Assembly: GCF_032362555.1 (NCBI RefSeq)
Contig: NC_083513.1
Location: forward strand, 1,798,001-1,862,000
Direction: 5' to 3'
Source: Amyelois transitella
Taxonomy: Eukaryota; Arthropoda; Insecta; Lepidoptera; Pyralidae
DNA: 64,000 nt
A program made the position numbers and the translations under genes. The number at the start of each line of letters is the position of its first letter. Positions within the stretch are counted from its first letter, which is position 1. The notes beneath the pieces were generated by a model that was not told the origin of the DNA, did no database searches, and saw only the letters and a program-made list of their open reading frames with translations. Shown piece after piece: positions 23,501 through 35,500 of the stretch.

Positions 23501-26500
23501 ATTCCTACCAAGGTATTTTTTGCAATGTTTGTTTATACTCACGGGCACAACAGCGGAGCCGGCTGGTTCTATGCACATGATGAGGATGGCGCGGCAGAGC
23601 AACTCTTCCACCTCAAGTGGAGAAGATTCCAAGTACGGCGCTGAAATTGATGCTGAAGTTAATTTTTGGTTCTTTATAAAATTTTAAATAGTGCGGAGAA
23701 AAGAAAAAATAATAATACACACACATATATTTTATTACAATCGCCTAATAATTTTTTCCTCTTTGACAAATACAAGTAATTTTAGAATTTACAAAATATT
23801 ATGGCGAGTATAATTTTTCGGATTTTATTTATTATTTTTGTCGCAAAGTGTTCTAATTAACAACGTCCACGTTCGTATTAAATTTTGAATGGCACTAGGT
23901 ACGGCATGACATGTACGTAAATACGTACATGCCAGATCCGTACCTAGTCTGAGTGAGTTTAGCTATTACCTATCTTTGTGATAGTACGGAGCACAGCAGT
24001 AGCGTGCGCGGGCGCATGCGCTATCAGTTTGGGCGCGCTGGCGGCTCGCTGCCACGCCGCGACCCCGCGTTGGCGCTTCTGTCGCGCCACACTGTCAATC
24101 CGCATCGTCAATCCGTTGTCATCTTCCATTGGAATCAGCTCACATGCGCTAAGTAGCACTCTGCGAAAGATATATCACTTATCTACGCGGTTGGTCAACC
24201 TAATATGTATTTGTAATAAAAAAATTTAAAGTATTCTTCTTTTGAATTGCTACGCTCTTGGCAGAATAGTCATGGTAGTTTAGTCCGGCTTAGTAGTCAC
24301 ACAATCATGCGACATTTCATCATTTGGTATACTAAAAAATAGCATTAGATATTCCAATATTGCGAGGTCATTAAGTGTTAAAATTCTAAAGCATTGAAAT
24401 TTATTTACCATAATTTTTGAATCGAAAGGAAAATATGTGTCAGGTATCCTACAAGCGCCGACTATTAATCAACTATTATTAAACAGTATATTATCTGTTT
24501 GATAGATAGGCTAGGTATATAAATATACAATGGAGCTTGAATGACGAACGTAACTTGATCAAATCGATATACCCGAAACCGATGAGCTTGCACGAAGAGA
24601 GTTATGAAATCAAATAAGTATGCAGAGAGAGTAGCAATGTAGTCTCTGCCTATCTTTCCGGGAATTAGACGTGATTCTATGTCTAACTAAGCATGCCTTG
24701 TTACCTGAAATGAGGGGCTTCGTGGTAGCTCAGCGTGAGGTTGTAGTGCTCCATGAAGAACCGCTCTAAGGCCTCGTCTAATGCCACCTCTGGTAAACGA
24801 TGCCATGGCAGTCTGCACGCTTCCTTCAGGGTCTAAAAGCAATCAGGATTATTTTTATTTTTTTGCATATTGTCATATCCAGTCTGAGCGTTTAGACAGC
24901 CATAAATGCATACTTTATCAAAACGATCTAAAATATGCTTTAACATGAACTTTCTCTCAATATCTCAATAGTGCCTAAAATATAACTTGATCGCTTTGAC
25001 GGAAATTTGCGAAAAAGACAGACTATAAAAAATTATGCTTTACTTTTTATAGTCTGTCTTTTTCGCACCTACGTCACAATTATCGTTCCATCCTGCTGTC
25101 ACAGAGATCGAGTTATATATTAAGGAGTAATAATTTATAAAAGTTAAAAGCTGTAATACCTGGTCAGCATAAGGTACATTAGGTGCCGTGAAGAGGCACA
25201 GCAGAACCAGTTGTGGCACTAATTCTGCCTCATTCCGTGTAGGCGTTACATTGGGTGAGAAACCTCGCATTGTGAAGAAAGCTAAGAGCAATTTTTAAAA
25301 ACTATTCATATGGAATTTTCAAATAAACTCCGCTTATGTCCTTTCCCGCGGGAACTTCTCAGTGCACCCCCTAACTACACCAGGAAACTTTGTGCCAAAA
25401 TTCACATCTCTAAATCCAGCTGTTTGGGCCGTGTGTTAATATGTCAGTCAGTATTTTATAATTTAAATGTTTCCAAGAAGATACCTGGTCAGCATAAGGT
25501 ACATTTGGTGCCGTGAAGAGGCACAGCAGAGCCGCCAGTTGTGGCGCTAATTCTGCCTCATTCCGTGTAAGCGTTACATTGGGTGAGAAACCTCGCATTG
25601 TGAAGGAAGCCAAGAGCAATTTTTAAATACTATTCATATAGAATTTTCAAATAAACTCCGCTTATGTCCTTTCCCGCGGGAACTTCTCAGTGCACCCCCT
25701 AACTACACCAGGAAACAATGTGCCAAAATTAAAATCTCTAAATCCAGCGGTTTGGGCCGTGTTTTAATATGTCAGTCAGTATTTTATTATTTTATATGTT
25801 TCCAAGACGATAAATGGTCAGCATAAGGTACATTTGGTGCCGTAAAGAGGCACAGCAGAGCAGCCAGTTGTGGCGCTAATTCTGCCTCATTCCGTGTAAG
25901 CGCTACATTGGGTGAGAAACCTCGCATTGTGAAGGAAGCTAAGAGCAATTTTTAAATACTAGTCTTATGGAATTTTCAAATAAACCCCGCTTATTCCCTT
26001 TCCCGCGGGAAACACGCCAAGAAAATATGGTGCCAAAATTAAAATCTCTAAATCCACCGGTTTGGGCCGTGTTTTAATATGTCAGTCAGTATTTTATAAT
26101 TTATATGTTTCCAAGAAGATACCTGGTCAGCATAAGGTACATTTGGTGCCGTGAAGAGGCACAGCAGAGCGGCCAGTTGTGGCGCTAATTCTGCCTCATT
26201 CCGTGTAAGCGCTACATTGGGTGAGAAACCTCGCGTTGTGAAGGCGACCCACGTGCGGATCTCCGAGTGCTGGGCTCGGCATATCTGTCAAAATGATTCA
26301 TGTTTAAAATCATTCAAAAGTGATGTTTAACACATAGAGATAGGTAAAATATTTTTTTTTAAATACATACATACATAAATTCACGTCTCTTTCCCGGAGG
26401 GGTAGGCAGAGACTACCTCTTTCCACTTGCCACGATCTCTGCATACTTCTTTCGCTTCATCCACATTCATAACTCTCTTCATACAAGTTATTTTTGAAAT

Positions 26501-29500
26501 TTTAATTAATATATCAAATTAACCTTAACCTGACCTTCCCGTTCCAAATTACAATTTACAGTCTCCTTGTATATTCGCTCAGTTAAACTACTTTTATTCA
26601 TGTTCTCTCATTATGACCACACCATCTTAATACTCCCTTTTCTATTCCTGTCACTATATCTTCTTTTAGATTACAAACATATATACATATAATCACGTCT
26701 ATATCCCTTGCGGGATAAACAAAGCCAACAATCTCGAAAAGATCAAAAGACCACGTTCAGCTGTTTAGCGTAATGATTTATATCATTCACAGAATTGAGA
26801 TTTCAGATTACACGCGTAGGTACAATAATTTACCTGTAAAGCGGTATGGACATGCCTGGCACTAAACCAGGGCCGGTTGAACGACAGTTGCTTCAACTCT
26901 CGCAGCAGCGACCACATTTGGTCGCGCGTGACGTCATCGGTCAGGTTACCCGACGTCGCTAAAGATAGGTATGTGTTCGATGCCCACTCCCACACCTCGC
27001 CTAGTAGATGTTCTTCAATACCTGTTAACAGTAAATGATACATACATACATATAGCCACGTGTATATCCCTTGAGGGGTAGACAGAGGCGACAGTCTGTA
27101 AAAGGTGACATTTTCAGCTCTGGCTCAATTATAGAATTTCGATTCAAATAGTGACAGGTTGATAGCCCATAGCCCATCCCCTACGAAAAGAATCCAAAAT
27201 GTATAAGCCATAATTAGACAGTAAGAATTAATTTATAAATCATAAGTTTTTGGCTTATTTATAAACTGTCTTCTAATATTGCGTACGCGTGGAATTATTT
27301 TTCTTAATAGGTATCTGGGGTATCACATAAAAAAAATTAAACAACAAAGTATAGATCTGTGTGTAACAAGAATAACAACATCAACTGTTACTCAGTGATA
27401 TCACGATTGATAGGTAAACACGACTAACACAGATCAACAATTTTTTTTATGTCAAATCTTTCCTATACACAGAAACAAACTTCAAAAACAATTTTATATT
27501 TATGCATATTAAGTCAACTAGAGGCCGCCCGCGACTTCGTCCGCATGGAAACCCTATCAATCCCGCGGGAACTCTGGGATAAAAAGTAGCCTATGTGTTA
27601 TTCTGGGTCTTCAGCTACCTACATACCAAATTTCATGGTAATCGGTTCAGTAGTTTTTGCGTGAAAGAGTAACAAACATCCATACAAACTTTCGCCTTTA
27701 TAATAGTAGTAGGATTTTCACTTATTGCGCAAAGAAATCTAAGCTCTATCAGTCACACTGCTACCTTTATAAGTTAAACCTTAATCCAACCAACACACGG
27801 CTGCATACTAACCAGCACAATCAAGTACAGTGTGCAACAACGCGGCCGCCCAGTTGTGAAGCATGTCTTCGGCCTGCGGCAGCGGCGGATGCGTGGCCGG
27901 CTGTACCCACGGAGACCACGATTCTCGGGCGCCACTCCACGCGTACATGCATACTGTTAAATAGTAATACTGAATCACAATTTATCTGAAATAGTGCATT
28001 AATCAACATAACTAAATTGCGTTTATGTCAACCTATGTAGAGACAACTGTTTAAAAATGCAATCTGTAATTTACGTACTGGCCGCTAGTAAAAGAGTTAT
28101 TGTTTAAATCAAAGAAAAAGCACAATTCTTTAAGAGATTTTCACACAATGACTTAAGACGTAACATAAGTTACGAGTTATTTTTATTTTTAAGAGCGCGA
28201 TGAAAGGAGCTTATAAAGAGTACTATAACGTGAGTTTCACTCGATCCTTTCCCCCCACTATCTCAAAAAGTTACCTCTTTCTGACTCAAACCTTTACCTA
28301 ACTGAGTCTCAAACAATAACCTATCTCTGGCTCATAATGTGACCTCTTTTACTCATATATTTACCTCTCTCTCACTCATATAGTTACCTCTCTCTGGTGC
28401 GTAGCTGAGAGCTACAGCAGCCGCGACGAAGGCCTGCTGTAGTGTTGCCAACAGTTGCGCTATGTGAGGAGCGTATAAAGAGTATAGCTCGTGAGTTTCA
28501 CTCGACTGTTTTGAAGAGCGAGCTTCCCACCACACACAGCCTAAATCGCGGAGGAGATGGCCCAGCTGTTTACAGACAAACAATCATTTATACGTCGTGT
28601 CAATATAGTATAATTGAAAATAACCACCCAAAATATATACAAAAAGCAGTATCCAATCTAATTTACGATATGAATAAACTTCTGAAGTTAATTTCTCAGT
28701 GTTTCTCGATCGTGAAAATGAGTTTCGTCCGTGTCTGTTGATGTTGTAGGGACAAAGAATAAATACATAATTTACTAAGATTGTCTGCGAAAACTTTCGA
28801 GTCATAGTTCATGTTAGTCAGTCAATAAAACAGTTTACTCTTTCATAAATATCGAAAATAGATATGTCAAGCTAAAGAAAAATGGGTTATGTGTAAGTTT
28901 TGTATCCTGGAAAATTTAACAAAACCAACAAATCACTTAAAAATAATTTAATATAAATGAAAAGACCTAGTGTCATAAAGAATATAGAAAAAAAAAATAG
29001 TCAAAAAATCAATTAAAAGAGACAGAAATTACCTCGTCTAAAGGCACACTGCCAGCGTGAATAGCGACGCTTCGCAGCACGTGTGTCCAATGCTGCGGCG
29101 GCAAGCGACACGCCACGCTCGCCCGAGCGCAGCGAGCAATGTACGAGCACAGTTCTGTATTGGACAGCAGTGCGGATGTGTGTACGCCGATTAGCTGATG
29201 AAAATAATAATGAAAACGCAGTATTAGGCGTAGAATGAGTCTACTGATACCACGCACTGTTGTGTTAGAGTTTCTCATACAAAGAGCGATCCTGCTCCTG
29301 ATGTAGTCAACATCACCACCAGATGAGAAAGGTTTAAAATGCCTTCCCGAACACAAAGTAAAAATTTCTCATTTCTTGGTTCTATTTTCTTATCGGAGAT
29401 TCAGATGATGTTGTTTGTCGTTTGTGCAAGGGGACAACACTGTTCTTAGCCTTTTCAGGTCAACATAAAGCGTCTGACATAACTTTACTGCCATCTGGTG

Positions 29501-32500
29501 ATGAAAGGCTACCAATGACGTAAAAAAACTTACTTCTATGATAGGACTCTGACCTATCGTCAGTCGATGGTCCCAAGTAAACATTTTTTCGTCTGCATAA
29601 AACCAAAGAGTCAGGGTCTGGAGTAAGGTTCGTGTAGGAACTTACTTCTAGAAGGATATGATATTGGTGGTCAGGCTTGGCGCCCCAGCGAGTGGCGGCG
29701 TCCCACAGCGACGACAACATGGCGTCGCGACACTCTGGTGGCAAGGAACTAGCCCATCGTGACACGTCAAACTGCAATAAAAGTAAAAGTTATATAAACA
29801 CGGCAGTGACTGTCTGTTGTCAGAACGAAACTCTTTGGTTAAACAAGTCATAACTTGTTTAGATTGAACATTAGAAAGCCGAGGTGCTGTTGCGTATTCA
29901 AATTTTCTATAGTGTTTTAATATTATTTTTTTTTATTTCATCCGACGCTTTACACGGCGGCAGCGTGGCGGCCAGCAGCGCCGTGTCGAGCGGCGGCCAG
30001 GCAGCTCTACAGACACCAGTGTACCTTGCTGAGGTAGCTGAAGGCGGCGTGCGGCGGCAGCGGGGCGGCCAGCAGCGCCGTGTAGAGCGGCGGCCAGGCA
30101 GCTCTACAGACACCAGTGTACCTTGCTGAGGTAGCTGAAGGCGGCGTGCGGCGGCAGCGGGGCGGCCAGCAGCGCCGTGTAGAGCGGCGGCCAGGCAGCT
30201 CTACAGACACCAGTGTACCTTGCTGAGGTAGCTGAAGGCGGCGTGCGGCGGCAGCGGGGCGGCCAGCAGCGCCGTGTAGAGCGGCGGCCAGGCAGCTCTA
30301 CAGACACCAGTGTACCTTGCTGAGGTAGCTGAAGGCGGCGTGCGGCGGCAGCGGGGCGGCCAGCAGCGCCGTGTAGAGCGGCGGCCAGGCAGCTCTACAG
30401 ACACCAGTGTACCTTGCTGAGGTAGCTGAAGGCGGCGTGCGGCGGCAGCGGGGCGGCCAGCAGCGCCGTGTAGAGCGGCGGCCAGGCAGCTCTACAGACA
30501 CCAGTGTACCTTGCTGAGGTAGCTGAAGGCGGCGTGCGGCGGCAGCGGGGCGGCCAGCAGCGCCGTGTAGAGCGGCGGCCAGGCAGCTCTACAGACACCA
30601 GTGTACCTTGCTGAGGTAGCTGAAGGCGGCGTGCGGCGGCAGCGGGGCGGCCAGCAGCGCCGTGTAGAGCGGCGGCCAGGCAGCTCTACAGACACCAGTG
30701 TACCTTGCTGAGGTAGCTGAAGGCGGCGTGCGGCGGCAGCGGGGCGGCCAGCAGCGCCGTGTAGAGCGGCGGCCAGGCAGCTCTACAGACACCAGTGTAC
30801 CTTGCTGAGGTAGCTGAAGGCGGCGTGCGGCGGCAGCGGGGCGGCCAGCAGCGCCGTGTAGAGCGGCGGCCAGGCGCGCGGCGGCAGCTGCAGCACGCCC
30901 ACCAGCGAGTCGCACAGCGACAGTCGCAGCGCGCTGTCGCCGCTCGACAGTTCCGAACTCCAGCTGGAGAGGAGTTCGGCGCATAAGACGCTGTCGTGGC
31001 ATATCCAACGCTGAAATTAACAAAAAATTAGTAGTGTAACATACTAAACTTTAAAGAGACGAATAAGGCAACAGTTAAATTAGCTGAAAGTCTTAAAGAA
31101 ACGTACATAAATCTCAATTTTCCACGATCAAATTTCACGAATTTATGTTCCAAATTCAAATCACGTTTAGCCTCAAAACGCGTTCAGCTTCCACTTGCAT
31201 CATCAGCGCGCTGTTGCCGTGCTTCCTCGCTACACTCACCTCGGCGACGCTCCGGCAGGTCGCCCCGAGCGCGGCGTGCGCCGGCAGACACCCGCTACAA
31301 GCGGCAACGCCGCGCCACGCGCGCTCCACCACGCGCCGCGCTGTTGCCGTGCTTCCCACACTCCTATAAAAAAATGTCATTTGTGAAAAACTTCACAATT
31401 ACTTTATAATTAATAAAAAATCATCGGTACATTTATCGACAGATAAACAGAAGTAAATCAACTATAAGTTTTTTTTTACTTTAACCGAAATTAACAACAT
31501 GCTTATATAATGACGAGGAGAGATTGTCCCTTTTCTTGGAAAATAATTCCTTCTGCATCTCGTCTCGCTGGTCCTCTAGAGGTCCTCTCAGAAGACTGGT
31601 CTGGAAAGATAACGCATACCTGCCCTATGCCTTGTGAAGCCCTACAAAATAACGGACATCTAAAACGATAACACATACCTGGCTAACGCTTGTAGCGCCA
31701 CCGCGGCTCGAACTACAGGCAACGCTGGTCTGCTCAGGCGACGGACGGACGCGAGAGCTGATCGCCTGCAAAATAATTACGTACACAACCTTTATACCTT
31801 AATCGAATCTTAATGTATTACAATAAAGCACATAATGATTTAATATTATATCCATAATTAATGAGATTTTTTTATTAAAGGATTCTTAAACTCTTTCGAA
31901 CGGACAGACGAATATAATTGGGAAACATTTTCAGCCGGACACTGAGTCCATTGATAAGAAGATAGTACGTCGATGATTAAATTTTGAGTAAACTTACCGA
32001 TTTTCTCTGATTCCTTCCTCGACTCCAGTCGAAATACACCATTCTCGAACCTGTACATACAATTACTATATCGGATGGTTAAATTTCAACAACCTCAATT
32101 ATGCCTTTGAAATTATGTACGATCGCGTTCATATCTGCAGTCATAGTTTTAAAATTCTTACGGGTTAAAATAGCGTGCACTGTGGTTCCACTAGATTCAC
32201 ACACATGCATTATTTAAAATGAATAATATTCCTTCAAATGAATACGGTCTTTAATATCAATGATTACTAAGTAAAACAGTTTATTATTCTATGACATATA
32301 ACATAACAAAACAGAAAGAGACGGTAATCAACGATGGCCGAACTGGGCCCGATAATTGTCGATCGAGATATCGTCGTCTCTCATTATTTGCATAAGATTT
32401 GGCTATAGAGGGAAGCCTGCGACTGCCAGACTTATGTCATTTCAATAAGGTTGAAAGTTTGTCTGCACACGACCCTAACATAGGTAGTGGTTCCTTTGAA

Positions 32501-35500
32501 AGTTATTGGATAGCAATTTTATTACTTCGTGTGAGCAAGTGAGATCTAAGATATATTAGATAATCTCGCTTGCTCACACTCGCTTGTTCTAGTAACTAGC
32601 TTTACTTGGATTCCGGAGTTATTCAAGGATTTTTTTTGTCGGTTTTAGTGTTACTGACAATGTTTAATGTTTCAAGGTGCCATTTGAACTAAGTAACTGA
32701 CTGACTAACTAACTAACTGATATCTAAGAATTACAATACCCGTGTCTTCGTCTTCAAACACGGGAATCTACGAGAAATATTAAAGAAGAGGGAGCAAAAT
32801 AAAACATTCAATAATTAAAATTAGTAAATTTTATTAAAACAGTTTACCTATAGTTTTATTTACATATTGATTATTGATGATTATATAAAGCTATACATAT
32901 ATAGTATATTACACTAATTGTATTATCCACTTATCTCCTGTTATTAAGGTTACAGCTTAATTATTCGTTTTCATAAAGAAAAGATATTGAAGCTGTCCTT
33001 AAAATACTATCCAAGTAATTAGTACTTTTAATATATAAAATAAATAAAATGTAAATTGGCAGAACCTTTCACGCACTATATGGACTCGATGCACAGAGCA
33101 GTTGTCTTGCACAAATGATATTGTTGGAATATCATCAATCGGATAAATACACCGCACAGTTGCACAAATGATATTGTTGGAATATCATCAATCGGATAAA
33201 TACACCGCACAGTTGGTAACATGGTTTCTTCCAGCACTTGCACATGATGAGCAGCTGTAGCGCGTCCTGCTATCCACACCTATTCCCCAGGTCCAGCAGC
33301 ACTCATACAGCCCCACATATTTACAGTTATGTGTCCAGACTCCATATTTGGCACAATATTTTTTTCTTCATACCGAGTTGCATTTCTTCGCCATAAATGA
33401 AGCCTACCGTGTTGTGCTGACATAAACGAACTTTTCGTCCGTAAATATCGCTTTTTTCCAGTCAAAATCCAAATACTGCCGAGCAAATTCTAAACGTCTT
33501 TGCTTATTTATTTCGGATAAATACGGCTTTCTTGCTGGCTGTCTGTGGTGTAGTCCCTCACGATGCAAACTCGACGAACAGTAACCACTGATGTGTCGAA
33601 CTGTTCCGCAAATATTCTGGTTGGTATGAAGCCATTATTTTCGTACTGTTCCACCATGGATCTCCGCTGTGTGGCTGTCGCTGTGTTGATTAGCGGACGA
33701 CGGCCGCTGCGCGGTCGACTTTTTACACTACCCTCTTCTTAATGGCGCATTACCCAACGTTTCACCGTTTGTTGTTTATTGTGTTATTTGTTTGAATGTG
33801 TGAGTGATAGCAGCGGTGCAAGCTATAAAGTTTTGCTAACTATGACTGCAATTATGAACGCGACCGTACATTAGTTTCCATACTGTTGTGAACTATTTTT
33901 ATGACAACCTTTTTTTGTATAATGTTTGCTTTTCTTTTTTATGTCTGTTACTAACGTCAAATAATAAAATTACCGTCTGTTCACAAGTTTTATGATTTTT
34001 CATAATAATATCCAATTTTATTTAATCTAATTATACAGTCCACCTTTTCATAACATTTTTTGGTCCTTCGAGCCGGATGATCCGACAACCTTAACTCCTT
34101 TTCATTTCCTAATAGGAACATTATCCGTAAAGTGCCTTCCGATCGCAACTTTCACTGAAAATACATTTGTGGGTCGCTCAGAGTGGAAAAAGGCCTTACA
34201 ATTAGCGGACCATTTTTGGAACAGATGGGTGCGTGTAGTGCTTTCTACATTGCAGCTACGAGAAAGAAACAAGGATGAACATATTGACGCCGATGACGTT
34301 GTAATAATAGCAGATGGTTATCTACCACGGAAGAAATGACCGCGTGGCCGCGTTGCTAAAATCTATCCCGATAGAGATGGGGTGGTCAGAGTGGCAGATG
34401 TGCAGACATCAGGTTTGTTCCGGCGTCCCGTCCTTAAATTGATTAAATTAATTTAAGGGCGGGAGGATGTTGTGAACTATTTTTATAACAATCTTTTTTG
34501 TATAATGTTTGCTTTTATTTTTATGTCTGTCACTAACGTCAAATAATTTGATTAAATTAATTTAAGGGCGAGAGGATGTTGTGAACTATTTTTATAACAA
34601 TCTTTTTTGTATAATGTTTGCTTTTATTTATATGTCTGTCACTAACGTCAAATAATAAAATTACCAATTATGGCTAACCCCGGGTTATTCTCCAAAATGG
34701 TGAGGATCTAAACCCATCAAGCGAAGACCCTGGTACAACTAATGAAAGAACAAAACTTACCTGGGGTATAAGCGTACAAGGCTTGCAATTGTTAGCGCAT
34801 TGCACATGTTGGGGCGGGAGTTCCCGAGGGACTCTGAGAGACCTCACTAGTGCCAACAACTTGTCGTCCAAGGAGGTAATACGGGACACTTCTGACCGCC
34901 ATTCCCTATTCAAAGTAAAGTGAAAACAAATAAAACCAAATTTATATACATGGATTTGTTTTGCCGTGTGGTTTCCGGCACACTATAATAGGACCACCTA
35001 CCTTTTTTCCATGGATGTCGTAAGAGGAAATAACTGGATAGGCTAAAAACCTTGAGATTCTTCTTTAGGCGATGGGCTAGCACGCTGTTATTATTTGAAT
35101 CTTTAATTCATAAAACTGGACATGACCTTTTAGTCTTTGTGAGACTGTTGGTTATGTTTACTCCGTAAGGGATAAAGACGTGATTATATATGTGTATACA
35201 GGAAAAGACTAATCTTCAAAATTACTTTTAAACAATGATTAAGATGTCCTACGCTTCTTAAAAATTGCTTGATTAGAATGATACTAGGACAGAATTATGA
35301 CTATAATGTAGAAGCGTCAAAAATAATAATAATTTGACAGCTGTCATTTATTTAAGAATTAATAGCGGTTTGTTTGTATATAATAATTGTGAACATTTCT
35401 TAATAACAAATTAACAAGACTGTTCTGTTGTGGACATTGTGCAGGTTAACTGTCTTAACAATTTTTTTTATACTTTCATAAGAAATTGTATAAATGAAAT

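Noticed and set aside
23953-24229. Plus-strand frames around 24000-24200
   Set aside because: They are the complement of EPG5 exon 34, whose splice sites and phases fit neighbouring exons.
29907-30700. Series of identical 67-codon minus-strand frames every 97 bp
   Set aside because: These are the 97-bp minisatellite read in a shifted frame. The conserved EPG5 reading is 30801-31010 only.
29955-30870. CRISPR-like regular array
   Set aside because: The whole 97-bp unit is repeated with no variable spacers, in an animal gene. It is a minisatellite.
31858-31990. Minus-strand frame continuing past EPG5 exon 23
   Set aside because: The exon stops at 31998 (CG|GTAAGT). The rest resembles 38690-38775 (acggacagacgaat and a cagc-gga block), so it is a repeat, not coding.
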